Source: Nepenthes gracilis
Lineage: Eukaryota > Streptophyta > Magnoliopsida > Caryophyllales > Nepenthaceae
DNA: 64,000 nucleotides
NCBI GenBank assembly: GCA_033239525.1
Contig: BSYO01000010.1
Coordinates: 11,745,379-11,809,378 of the forward strand
Direction: 5' to 3'
In this document: positions 20,754 to 31,987 of the stretch, piece after piece
How the letters are laid out: each line of letters opens with the position of its first letter
How positions within the stretch are numbered: the first letter of the stretch is position 1
Notes under the pieces: model-generated
Told to the model about the DNA's origin: nothing
The model's database searches: none
What the model saw: only the letters and a program-made list of their open reading frames with translations
Translations under genes and position numbers: made by a program

Positions 20754-22480
20754 ATGACAAAAAGTCTAACCATACAACTAAAGAAAACATATATGGTAAA
20801 CAGAAGGGTTCAAGAAGTGCACCAACAAGAGATTCCATCTCCCATGATAATGACCTCAACCGTAGGTAGTCATGGAGGCAATCATCTAGCCACCAACGTG
20901 AAAACGCCAGCAGCTCGGGTGGACACGCTATCAAAACTGTTCTAGGCCATATGTTCTGTCTTGGAGATACAACCACCAGGAGCTCCTTCCTCCAATTTTC
21001 AAACTTCAGCATCCAAAAGGAAAAGCTGGAGGAAGAGACCGCCCGCTAAGGAAAAGATCCAGTTGCTTGACGACCTCAAGGTCCAAGAAATCATGAGCGA
21101 CAGGGCCCGGATGTAGCTAAAAGACCAACTAAGTCTTGGGGCTCGAGATGAAAGCCAAGAGCGGTAGAATCCACACTACCCTTGAGACGATCGAAGGCCT
21201 TCAACCCAAGAAGAAGCTTCATGCAATACCCAACTGAGGAGGGCCAGTAGCCGGTTGACTCAACATATTTCTCCAAATCACACGGAGTGAGAACCTTCAT
21301 CAATACTAAGAGGATTGCATCCACCTCTTAAATGGAAGAGATAATTCGAACGATCGACTAGCAATTGTTCAAACAAAGTACCGACGGACATTCTACTCAC
21401 CTGAAAAAGTTACCTTTCACGAGAGAAATTCAGATGTAATAACTTCCTCACAAGTTTAAGATGCCAATCCTGGAGCCCTATGATGAATGTTCTAATTTGA
21501 TGGATCACCTGGATCACTTTCACACCTTGCTGGGATTCCAGGATCTTGATGACATGACCATGTGTCTGTACTTCCCCCTGACCCTCAAGAGAGACGTTCG
21601 GATTTGATTCTACCAGTTGCAATCAAATTTGATCAGAACATTTCAAGAACTAGCTGACAACCTCTTGTTGCAGTTCGCCTCCAATCGAAAAGAGAAGAAG
21701 TAGCATTGGTACCTTATCCAAATCCGACAAGGGCCAAATCAAAATCTGGAGTGCTTCCTTGCCAAGTTCGACGCTAAGGCTTGAAGAATATCTAAGCTAA
21801 CCGATGAGGTGAAATTGAACTCCTTTATAATAACCGTATAATCGGGTGACTTTTTAAGCATTTGGTCAAGTAAGAGTCCAAGGCCTTTCTTGAGGTGGAA
21901 ATCATCACCCATGCGTACATCGTCGAAGAGGAGGCCAACAAAGTAAAAAAGCCACAGCGTACAAACATCCATTGAGGATCGAAGAGCGGGAAGAAGAAAA
22001 ATAGAGACAGTTCTAATACCCAAAATCCTGGAAAGCAACTCAGGATAGAACTAGGCTCCTACAAAGAGTTCAAGCCTATGAAGCTAACTCTATTGAATAA
22101 TATCCCGTCGAACATCCTCATATAGATATTTGATGAGAAGTTTTTGAAGTGACTCAAGTAGCCAAAGAACCTGAAAAGAGATTAGTTTAAGTATTTGTTC
22201 TCCAAGTCACAGTACTGAGGACTACAAGACGTTATAGAAAGAGATTGAGGCCCTCATCCGGAAAGGATACCTCAATAGTTTTCTAAGAGACTCGAGGTAA
22301 GCCTTTGAGAGAACAAATAATGACGAGCTGGGCCCAGAGAAGCAACTATACAATTGGGTTGCAGCCAGAGCAGTTAATATAGTGTTCACGAAACTACTCA
22401 AGAATAACGCTTTGAACCATCCAAAGAGAACTTTGAGTAATAAGAAACAAAGGATAGGAGTTAGAAATGATATCATTTGT
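20754..22480 (+). pseudogene. G1 Gag (degenerate)
   Basis: An ATG at 20754 follows the PBS. Downstream translations show MPILEPYDE, LMDHLDHFHTLLGFQD and MTMCLYFPLTLKRDVR, then FQELADNLLLQFASNRK and ECFLAKFDAKA. These are the plant Gag (retrotrans_gag) blocks 'P....YDG..DP.DH...F', 'MC.AFP.TLKG.A..W' and 'F..L...F..HF'. At 22205-22290 comes HSTEDYKTL-KEIEALIRKGY, the Tat Gag tail before the protease. Many stops and frameshifts break it. Gag would form the particle. Confidence 0.75.
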
Positions 22481-22860
22481 AACAATGATGATATGATACA
22501 TGTACTAAGTCCTCATTCCAATCCTCTTATTGTATTGATATTTATCTCAGACGGTACACTCAACTACCAACTTAGATTGAGATGAGTTTTTATTGATAAT
22601 GAAAGTTTAAAAAGTTTATTATATCTCAATACCTATTTTCAGCTAGGACTAAAAAAAGATCAAATGAGACTAGTTGAGGAACCCCTATACAAACTTGATA
22701 ACGAACTTATTCCAATTCAAGGGACCATTCAATTAGAGGTCACACTAGGAATATATCCAAAGATAGCATCTCACATACTCATGTTCCTGGTAGTCGACTT
22801 ACCCTCAATGTTAATACCACTCTGAGATGACCCAACTTAATTATATTCGGAATAGTAACG
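22481..22860 (+). pseudogene. G1 aspartic protease (degenerate)
   Basis: The frame reads DMIHVLSPHSNPLIV, then VFIDNESLKSLLYL, the Tat protease region 'H.DPLVI.......V.R.FVD.GSS..ILF'. The catalytic D-T/S-G is DNE here. G2 has the same block with DNG. A stop (LRLR-stop-VFID) interrupts it. The protease would cut Gag-Pol; it is inactive. Confidence 0.65.
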
Positions 22861-23189
22861 TCAATCCCACATCTCAAGATAAAGTTCATGACAGCATGTA
22901 AAGTCGGAGAGGTCCTGAGGGACCAAATCACCAGCCGAACATACTATTTATATCAAGTCAACTAGGAGATTCGAACCACTCAATTGAAGATTTCAATCTC
23001 CAAGATGAAGCGATATTGTAGCAAGAACAGTCCAGTGAATCAACTCAACAAATTTCCCTAGATCTCAATGAACCTAAAAAGTGTGTATAGATTAAAAGCT
23101 CACTATCGGGTCACCTACATGAATAGTTGATGACTTTCCTCTAACAAAATTTTGATGCATTTGCATGGGCTCTCACTGACATATCATGA

Positions 23190-23900
23190 ATACTGACCGT
23201 AATAATCATCCACAAATTAGGCTTCAATCTCAATCACAAGCCCATCATACAGAAGTGGAGGAATCATTTCATAAAGAAGTTAATTGTCATAAGAGAAAAA
23301 GTCAAGCAACTACTTGATGCAGGTTTCATAAGAAAAGTCCAGTATTGAAATTGGCTGTCAAATGTAGTACTCGTCAAGAAGAGAAATGAAAAATGGGTGA
23401 TGTACGTCAACTTTATTGATACGAATAAAGTATGTCCAAAAGACATCCTTCCATTGCCGATAGTCGACCAGGACATGAGTTATTGAACTTCATAGATGCC
23501 TATTTAGACTACAATTAGATCCAAATGAGTCTTGGCAATGAGGAGTACACATCTTTCGTGATTGATCAATGGTCATACTACTATAAAATCATACCCTTCA
23601 ACTTGAATAACGCAGGAGCCACTTACTAGAGGCTCACAAACAAAATGTTCGAGCAATAAATCGGCTGAAATATAGATGTATATGCAGACAACATACTCAT
23701 TAAAAGTAAGAACCATATTTGCGTTCTTAGAGATTTGTTCGATGTGCTCTAATTATACCAAATGAAGTTGAATCCAACAAAGTGTGTATTCGAAGTAATT
23801 TTGACAAAGTTTTTTGGCTTTATCATCTCTCATAGGGGATTAAAGTGATCCCTAAGAAAATAAAAGCCATTATGAATATGAACCCGTTATGATCAATAAG
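23190..23900 (+). pseudogene. G1 reverse transcriptase (degenerate)
   Basis: Blocks in order: KLGFNLNHKPIIQKW, LLDAGFIRKVQY, WVMYVNFIDTNKVCPKD (family form 'WRMCVDFTDLNKACPKD'), LPLPIVDQ, and DVYADNILIKSKN (family form 'YVDDM.VKS'). Then come YQMKLNPTKCVFEV and FFGFIISHRGLK. The catalytic YVDD is YADN, so the second catalytic Asp is lost. Stops occur throughout. The KACPKD block is typical of Tat/Athila-type RT. Confidence 0.8.
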
Positions 23901-24490
23901 AAAGTCCAGAGACTCACTAGAAGACTTGCTGTATACTCCTAGTTTTTTGTGAAATTAATAGAGAAATATCTCCCATTTTCAAGATCTTGAGAGGAACAAA
24001 TGCAAGCAGTTTTCAGTGGATTGTCAACTGCCAGGTAACCTTCCAAGAACTAAAAGATTACCTTGTCAATCCACCTCTCATGAAGTCTTCGGAAAAAGGC
24101 GATGAGTTGTTTCTTTATCGCACAATATCAATCATAGCATTGAGATCAGTCCTAACCAGGTAAGAGTCCAAGTACAATGACCAGTTTACTGCATTGATAA
24201 GATCCTGACAAGCACCAAGACTCATTACTTGCACAATGAAAGGATCACCTCTGGCACTAGTCTACTCCACCAAGAAACTATGATCGTACTTCTAAACTCA
24301 AAAGATCATCTCTTTGACGGATCAACTTTGAAAGGAATTCTTCAGAAACCCCACATGTTTGGACGACTGATCAAATGGACCATCAAATTAATTTCGACCA
24401 TGGCCGACCATAAAAGGTTAGGCTCTGATGAACCTTATAGTCAAGACGATAACCTTGATCCTCGATGTCCTCAATGCAAGCGAGGGCACC
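23901..24490 (+). pseudogene. G1 RNase H (first, retroviral type; degenerate)
   Basis: The translation shows DELFLYRTISIIALRSVLTR, then HLFDGSTLKGILQKPHMFGR and LIKWTIKLISTM. These match 'GE.L.LYLAVS..AVSAVLVRE' and 'VLTDQPLK.ILQKP..SGRL.KWAIEL.EF' of Tat RNase H and its tether. Several stops break the frame. Confidence 0.7.
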
Positions 24491-24509
24491 CACTAGCAAG
24501 AGAAAGCTA

Positions 24510-24990
24510 AAACATGAATCCTACATGTGGACGGGTCATCAAAACAATCGAAGAGTGGGACAAGCGTGGTCCTGAGAACTCCAAATGGGTCAGAGATGAA
24601 ATACTCGATGACTTTCAAATTTCCAACTGCTAACAATATCACCGAGTATGAATGTAACGTCCCCGGCGCATCCGCATGAGAATATTGTCCGCTTTGGGCT
24701 GGGGGAACTTCACGGCATCCCAGGCCAACACGCAGCCCGCACGGTTTTGTTCCTGGCAGACGGAATCCACTAGCCCCCAAAACGCGTCCTCAAGGGAGAG
24801 GTATCCACACCCTTATAATAAGGCATGCTTCTTTCACCTCCCCATCCGATGTGGGACTCTACAATGAACCCTTATTGGCCGGACTCCAATTGGGAAAGGA
24901 AGACTCACCAAAAGTTTGATCATCTGTAGCGATTTCGTACTGATTGTCAACCAAGTCACTGGAAATTTCGAAGTATCTATCCCATTACTC
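24510..24990 (+). pseudogene. G1 second (archaeal-type) RNase H, split by a small LTR
   Basis: Before the insertion: ILHVDGSSKQSKSGTSVVLR and FKFPTANNITEYE. After it: LLAGLQLGKEDSPKV. Together these are the second RNase H of Tat elements ('W.LHVDGSSN..GSGAGV.L' and 'F.ASNNEAEYEALIAGL.LA.E'). The coding sequence is interrupted at 24652 by a 211-bp LTR with TSD ATGAA. The frame is also hit by stops. Confidence 0.78.
24653..24863. mobile_element. 211-bp solo LTR (TRIM-like) inside G1 RNase H
   Basis: It begins TGTAACGTCCCCGG and ends GATGTGGGACTCTACA. The TSD ATGAA is exact at 24648-24652 and 24864-24868. It is far more GC-rich than G1. The inverted ends TGTA(A/G)... with 'GTGGGACTCTACA' are those of short non-autonomous LTRs spread in plant genomes. 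Its small size suggests a TRIM-type element reduced to one LTR. Sense strand is uncertain; a TATA-like 'ttattataa' lies on the minus strand near 24815-24823. Confidence 0.85.
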
Positions 24991-25339
24991 ATAAGGTACC
25001 TTGTCAGAGCGAAGGGCCTGCTCGGAACATTTGACCGAATAGAAATACCCCACATCTCGATGGAAGAAAATTGAAAAGCAGATTAGCTAGTGAAGGTAGC
25101 AATAATTGGCAATCATGAGCAAAATACCTGAGACATGCAAGAAGTTCTAGCAATCATAAGCATAGAAGTCCTAGAGGAGGAGATACTTAAGATCTCGGGC
25201 GAAGAAAACTGGATAACTCCGCACAAAAGGTACCTCATCGAAGGCCTTCTACCGGCCAACCTGGATGACGTCAAGTGCATCAAGAAGACAGAAGGTTGGT
25301 ATGCCATCATAGATGAGAGACTATACCGATGATGTTATT

Positions 25340-26340
25340 CTATTCCCTACATGCGGTGTCTCACGCTAGGAGAAGCTAATTATGCACTAAGGTACATCTT
25401 GAAATATCCGGATCGCACATTGGCAACAAGTATCTACATTCAAGATCATATGACAAGGTTATTATTGGCCAACGATGAAGAAAAATGCCGTGAAATTCGT
25501 GAAAAAATATAAAATCTATCAAATCCACGATAACATTCCTCATCAACCATACACAAAACTGTAAAATTGTGCAGTCACCTTGATCGTAGATAGAAGCCTC
25601 CCCACAACCACAAATCATTAAATAGAATGCCACAGATTTTGTTCGGCAGAATGTTATATACAAATTTGAGATTTTTGAGGTCATATTCACCGATAATGGA
25701 ACTCAACTTATTGGCAAAATATTCACCACGTACAACACGAGTTTGGAAATTCTATTGGTTCACACTTCCATCGCTTATCCACAAGTGAATGAGTACGTGT
25801 AAGTAATAAACTGAACTCTGCTACATGTGTTAAAGGCAAAGCTAGAGGATGCAGGGGTCTCTGGGCAAATGAAGCAGTGTTCCATGTTGTAGTCCTATAG
25901 AATGACACCAAGAGAACCTATACAAGAAACACCCTTCAGTTTATACCATGGTACTGAAGCAGTCATCCTGGTAGAGATCCGTCTACCCAACCTCTAAGTC
26001 AAAAACTTCAACCCACAACATTATTCCCAACAACTCAAAGAGTATCTCGATTTACTTGAAGAAGTTTGAGACACAGTAAGGCTATGCACAATAGCTTATC
26101 AATAATGGATCACTTGGTACTACAACAGAAAGGTGAAGGCACACCAATTTGAGGTAGGGGACCTAATTTTATGGAAAATAGAAGCAAGAGATAAAATCGC
26201 CAACAATGACAAACTATCTCCTAATTGAGAAGGACCATTCTTAGTCTCAATGATTCTCTGAAATGGCGCAAGCTACACTCTGAAACTGATCTCAAGGATA
26301 TGGAATGCCATCGAACTCAGGAAGCACTATTAATGAATCC
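25340..26340 (+). pseudogene. G1 integrase (degenerate)
   Basis: The zinc-domain side reads RCLTLGEANYALRYILKY and LLLANDEEKCREI. The catalytic core shows VIFTDNGTQLIGKIF (family form 'TDNG.QF....F') and VINRTLLHVLKAKLEDAG. These are followed by SYRMTPREPIQETPFSLYHG and TEAVILVEI (family form 'AYRTT.R..TGETPFSL.YG.EAVIPVEI'), then the C-terminal YYNRKVKAHQFEVGDLILW. Stops and frameshifts are present throughout. It closes the pol region of G1. Confidence 0.8.
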
Positions 26341-26735
26341 TCACCAAGCACTGGTAAATCTAGAGCATGTCATGTGAACTGCTTATATGATATAAACACG
26401 TTTTAATTAATAAAATGATCATTTATTTTATTTACTTTGTTGTTCATTAGAATGTTTGTGTGACTGCATAAATTCAATGGCCCAAGTTGCTTTTAAGTTA
26501 GGTAAAATTCTTCACTTGAGAACCGACCTATGAAAGCACGGTCAAAACCTCAATCTAAATAATCGAGTGCCCCAAAGGAGGTCAAACCCTAAACCTTAGT
26601 CCTATAAATTGGGTTGCCCGAATGAGGTTGAAGATAATGGCTTGGGGCATGAAGACAAAAGTCTAACCTCCTTTGAAGTAGCTAAAACCAAATAAAATCT
26701 AAGGAAGCTTTCTAGCATTTGTACAACAACTTCCT
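26341..26735. other. G1 post-pol region, first part
   Basis: This noncoding stretch lies between the integrase end and the antisense gene. Its start resembles the matching place in G2 (44040-44200): an AT-rich block with 'atttgtttac'-like sequence, then '(gg)cccaagttgctttt(aa)agt' compared with 'cctaggttgctcctaagt'. I see no promoter or gene. Confidence 0.5.
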
Positions 26736-27830
26736 TTAACAGAAACGAGTACCATTAGTCGACGACAGTCGGCGGATTGGTACCCAATGCACAAGTGCAA
26801 CAACTCTTGACAAGGACAAGCACCGCCAGATAAGTGCGGGTGACGGTTTAGGCTCTGTCAAAACTCGATGACTATGACAACTAAATCTAGTTGACCTTAA
26901 AGAAGTATTTCCAGTGCTACGACGTCCTTTCACAAAAGGTGGAGATACCTTTGGTGAGGGAATGTTCGGAAAGCAAAGGAGATGCCTCTTCAAAGGCTTC
27001 ATCAATGGCCTGACTAAGCTCAAAAAAGGTGGGCTAGGGAGGGAATGTCTTGCCAGGTGCCTTCGCTGGAGAATCCTAGTAAACAGATCTCTTGGTTTCC
27101 ACTTGTGTTGATGAAACAGCATGGTAGTGACATCACCCACTTCCACCATGGTAGTGACATCACCCACTTCCACCCTTATCTCCCATTGAACTTCAGCAAA
27201 TGCCTTCTGAGTTAGCCAGTGGTCTGTACGATGAAGGATGGTGGCATTCTCTTTGACCAGTTTCGTCAACAGCCAAGCCATTCGCCCCTCTATTGGCAGA
27301 ATATCACTGGCATAGATGTCGTTGACCCATCCCCAATTATTAAAAAGTCTCCATTTGAAAGGAACCATTGTTTAAAAGAATTAGTGCTTCCAACCCATTA
27401 TCTAATATGAGTTTCCCCTACTAATTTTATAATTTTTACAAGGGCTAAAAGAAATCTAATTGCATTTTGGTGAACCGGAAGATCACCTTCATAGCCCAAG
27501 CATCTAGGAAAAGATTTTTGGAATGAAAAAAGATATACAAAGAAATCATATATCAAAGGGTGTTGAGGTGGAAGCGAGCCATTGGAAACTCCAAAGCCTC
27601 CAGGATCTTGTACAACTTCTTTGCAAATGGAACACAAATGTCACCCTTCAGATGGGACTCAAAAATAATAATGAATCCAAGCCGAAGAGTACAAGTCCTA
27701 TCTTCATCCTTGGGCATAATGTACAGGATAGTGCTTGGAATATTATACCTCTCATACAAAGCATCCACTTCATTACTAGTGAGAATAGATTGGTTTGCAA
27801 CGACGCCAAGGAAGCAGTTGGAGAAGCCAT
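26736..27830 (-). pseudogene. Antisense gene of G1, 'putative gypsy type transposon' (PF04195-like)
   Basis: Read on the minus strand from an ATG at 27830 (MASPTASLASLQTN), with frameshifts, the product shows SILTSNEVDALYERYNIPST, FIIIFESHLKGDICVPFAKK, LYKILEALEFPMARFHLNTL, FLLALVKIIKLVGETHIR, PFKWRLFNNWGWVNDIY and WLLTKLVKENATIL. The pattern (a 'L...E.......YNIP' start, 'FPL..F....L....L...QLHPN' middle, then 'KWRFF...W') is that of the putative gypsy-type transposon domain found near plant Tat elements. It lies opposite to gag-pol, between pol and the 3' LTR. A 27-bp repeat gives a duplicated VEVGDVTTM. Function of the family is unknown to me. The domain call is by eye. Confidence 0.6.
27121..27174. 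repeat. 27-bp direct repeat in antisense gene
   Basis: The unit 'atggtagtgacatcacccac' plus 'ttccacc' occurs twice in a row, in phase, adding nine codons to the antisense product. Confidence 0.9.
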
Positions 27831-27835
27831 GGAAG

Positions 27836-28880
27836 TAAGAAGGAAAGAAGAATGAATTCAGACATGATGATTCAAAGAATGAAGAGGTGCAAAAATGGCA
27901 AACGGTCAAAGTTTAAATAGCAAAGACATTGGCCTAAAAACAACGTCGTTCAAGGCATCGAAGAGGTGTGTCCCTATGATAGTTAAGACACGTGCTTGCA
28001 CCAAAGAGTGCTATGGCACTTCAGTTTTGCTATACCAGTAATGATGGCTTGACACTTCAACTATCAGTGTAGCTTGTAGACAACTAAAGGCTCTAATGCC
28101 AAGATTGGCAAATCTCCAGTGCAGTATAAGTTATGATGCCCTAATATTTTGATTTCCAGGATGGAAGACTGGTGACATGTGACCCTGACGTGTTCAACAT
28201 TGATTCAATTAAGTGGCATCCTAACCGAGCATTTAAGATAAATTATTATAAGTCATTTTGTCAGAAAATTAAGTTATCAGTTGTCCAAATTGTTAGATTG
28301 TTAGAGGTTATGTAACGTCGAAAAATAGTATTTAGGCACTTCAAATATTCAAATCATACAAGAAGGAAAGAAGAGCAAATTAGGGTAGAGCGATATGAAG
28401 AATGGAGAGATGCAGAAACAGCAAATGGTAAGAGTTTAAATAGCCAAAACTTTGGCCTAAAAACGATGTCATTCTAGGGCACCAAAGAGGCGCATCCCCA
28501 TTATTGCTGAGTCACGTGCCCACATCGGAAAGTGTTACAGCGCATCAATTTCGTTGTGCCAATAATGATGACTTGACGCTTTGCCTCCCTGCACAACCTG
28601 GAGAAAATTGACGGTTTTGACACCTAGATTGGCGAATCTCCAAGGCAGTATAAGTTATAATATCCTGACACTTCACTTTTCAAGATGGCAGCTAGCAATG
28701 TGTGACCCTAACGTATTCAAGATTGATTCGATTAACTAACTTCCTAATTAAGCATTCAGGATAAATTATTATAAGTCAAATTGTTAGAAAATCGAGTTGT
28801 CAATAGTTTGAATTGTCAGATTGTCTGCGGTCATGTCACGACAAAGAATAGCATTCAAACACTTCAACTATTTAAACCAT
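27836..28880. repeat. 523-bp tandem duplication upstream of the antisense gene
   Basis: Two copies (about 27836-28358 and 28359-28880) share 'gtttaaatag', 'ttggcctaaaaac', 'attggc(a/g)aatctcca', 'cagtataagttat' and 'ataaattattataagtca' at an offset near 523 bp. The first copy adjoins the 5' end of the antisense gene, so its presumed promoter is present twice. Confidence 0.85.
27911..27920 (-). promoter_or_regulatory. TATA-like box of the G1 antisense gene
   Basis: On the minus strand the sequence GCTATTTAAAC lies about 85 bp before the ATG at 27830. The same GCTATTTAAAC recurs in the upstream duplicate near 28434-28444. Promoter activity is an inference. Confidence 0.4.
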
Positions 28881-29852
28881 ATAAGAATATTAGAGTCATA
28901 CAATAAAGATAAAAAATACTTGAAAAATTCCATTCATTAGTTCCTTTTTTCAAAGTATAAGTTTACAACAATGAAAGTATAGCTCAGAAGAAAATAAATA
29001 ATACATGGAGCGATAACCCGACTATAGTAGTTCGATCAACATCAGGACGAACAAAAGCATGAGAAAAGCTCATTTGCTGGATACCGCGGCATTACCCACG
29101 GAATTGCCATTTCAATGAAAAGAGCAAAAATGCTTTTCCAACAAGAATAGGGAGTATTTCTTTGAAGTATTGTACTTATTATTGATAGGGAGGTAAATAA
29201 AAAAATAAAAAATAAAAATTTTCTCTCCAACTAGTGAGGGAGTAGAGTTTTCAAGGAGTACAGTATCTGAAATAAATAAAAAGAAGAGAACTTCTCCCAA
29301 TCAGAGTCAGAGACAAACCTCTTCAAACTTACTACAGAGAGAATCACCCAATATAGATTGGGAATGGAGAAAACTACCCCTCAAAACCCGAGACTTTGCT
29401 CTAACGATAAAGGCTTGGTTTTGCATCGGCCGTAAAATAGGGAGACCAATATAGATTTTCAATTAAAAGAAAGTAAACAAGGTAGATTTTAGGTGCATTC
29501 CCGAATATCATTTTCAAACATTGGAGAAGAACTCCCTCTAATTCCGAGTTGTAGCTACAAAGACTCTATACTAGCTTCAAATGGACTCACTCCTTAACAG
29601 ATGAGAGATACTTCATGATGCAAAACTTAGAGAGTCCCTCCATTTATAACTAGTGGAGAAAATAAGCCAATATTAATTTGAGAAGATTGCATATCCTAAC
29701 GTGAATGACAGAGAATTGAATCAAATTCCACTAAACAGAGCAACGAATCTGCAAAATATTTAGAGAAAGAGCACGCGTGAAGATCTACACCAGCGTCTCA
29801 TCATAAATATGCTGAAAATTAAAAATTTAAATCTTCCGGTATAGGAGGCTAA
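28881..29852. other. G1 post-pol region, last part
   Basis: No gene is recognised between the duplication and the 3' LTR. The last bases before the LTR (TATAGGAGGCTAA) are a weak purine-rich tract that could be the plus-strand primer. Confidence 0.45.
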
Positions 29853-30641
29853 TGATGGGTACGGTAATCCACAGGGTAGCCTAGGGCCCAGTCTATTGGA
29901 AGAAGGGCCTAGATAGTGTCGGCCTAGTAAAAAACCTTTTATACCCAAGATCCAGAAGATACAGCGGTTAACCTAAGCGGTTTAATCCGAAACAGTCCAA
30001 GAATAAATGGGCAATTAAAGATAATCAATGAATTATCATCAGTAGTTATTACACCAAATCAGGTATCAATAATCATAATAGATTAGCGAATAAAAGTAGG
30101 CGATGATTACCACATATGGGCCCTCATGATTACTAATGCACTAAATGCAGGGGCGTTTACACGAGTAACGCCTCTTATCATTGCAGAACTGTAATGTCCA
30201 AAGATAGTTAAACTAACATACTACACTATAAATACATTATTTCCTCTACAGAAATATGGAGACTCTTTCAAACAAACAAACTTTCAGGTAAGTAAAAGTC
30301 ACTTTCTTAGATGAGTACAAATCTTCAAAGCCGCTCACCCGTTTGAGCACACCCATCGAAGTTTGACATTCCATCAAATATACAATCCTCATCCACATTT
30401 GTATTTACACATTCTTACCCTCCTATCTTTCTCTTCGTTATAAAGAGATCACCGAATTGAATATTGAAAGATATATAGTGGAGCGAGTCCCATATTTCTT
30501 TGTCCACTTATTCGTTACTCGTGTTATTCAATTGTGCATTACCGTCGAAAACGACTTTCCGAGTAACAAAGACCGAACCCATACCCGATCAGACACCCAA
30601 ATTCTTAATTTATTCAATAATTTGAATCTAAAAATGCATCA
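29853..30641 (+). mobile_element. 3' LTR of G1 (789 bp)
   Basis: It starts TGATGGGTACGG and ends AATGCATCA, with TGATG/CATCA inverted ends as in LTR C. Its end matches the piece of 5' LTR after the assembly gap. A TATA box TATAAATA is at 30227-30234. Its right TSD should be AAACC (30642-30646), but the left copy lies in or beyond the gap and cannot be checked. Confidence 0.8.
30227..30234 (+). promoter_or_regulatory. TATA box of G1 3' LTR
   Basis: TATAAATA lies in the middle of the LTR, with AT-rich leader sequence after it, as expected of a U3/R promoter. Confidence 0.6.
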
Positions 30642-31956
30642 AAACCACATTATTTCATAATACAAATTTTATATGAGGTAAACTTCTAATATAAATCTAT
30701 CGTATTATGAATTATATGTTATGAATGTTAATTTAAATACTTGGACATCACCATGGGCCTCATTATGACTGCTCAAAAAAAATTTTCTGCATGGTCCATC
30801 GAAATCAGTAGTAAAATAAAAGTGAAAAAAAAAATTAAATTTTAGTATAAGGGTAAAACAATTTCAACAATGTTTCATTATATATTTTAATTTTAGCATA
30901 TGAAACATTTTAATTTTAAATATAGTTATTTTTTGAATATATTATTATGATATTTTAAAAGCATATTCTTCAAATATATTTAGATAATATAACATTTTAT
31001 CTATTCAGTGAACTCACTTAATAATAGACTATTAGATGAAATATTTATCCGAATAAATATTCAATGTTGAATAAAAGTTAGTTGTTTAGTGTCAGCCCTA
31101 AACTCTAGTTTGCAACTTGTTTATGATTTTTTTGTTTTTTATGTATTTTTTTAAAAAAAAAGAAGAAGAAGAAGACTTATTTATTTCAGTCTTAATGCAT
31201 CCTTATCATAAGAAGCAATATGCAAAATAGAGATACGTAGATTTGCTTTTGATTATTGGCCTTGTAAAGTCAATTAATTTGACTTTTAGATGATCTACAA
31301 GTTTCCCTATATAACCTAAATTTAGAGGACTTGCTATTAAATGCCGATTAAATATTTGTTAATTTGCTATTAGAGAAACGATTATTTGGTACTTAATTTG
31401 ATTTTTCCCCTTAATGTTGGAAAATAATAATAATAATTAGGAAGCTATTATCATTTTTTTTTTTTTTTTAATGAATGGGGTGATTGTCTCGTGAAATGTA
31501 AGACTATCATAATGAATGAATGGGGGTCCAAAATGTTATGAATAAAATAGTTCCAATCAAGTATTGATGACAGAAGAAATGAGAGCATGTGATGGATTAA
31601 AATTGATCTATTTGGTCTCAATTTTTATAATATAATCAAGGTATATAAATATTATAGATAGACACAGTTAACAAATATAGCCAAACTAATTTTTTCATTA
31701 GATGCGGTCATCGGTGATAACAAATGGTCTGCCAGGCTCAAATTATAATTTTTTATAAAAATATTTTGTAGATAAATTTATTTAAAATATCATAATAAAT
31801 CATATTCTATATAATTACTAACTTTGTATGCAAAAGATTATTAATTTGAGATATTGTGAGGTAATATTTTTAATCTAAATATCATATTTTAGAAATATTT
31901 TCATATATTTATGTATTCTTTTTTTCCCCCTTGTGAGAGCTATAATTACTTTAAAT

Positions 31957-31987
<31 letters not shown>

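Noticed and set aside
30457..30660. Small plus-strand open frame at the end of the G1 3' LTR
   Set aside because: It lies inside the LTR and runs across its end; no domain.
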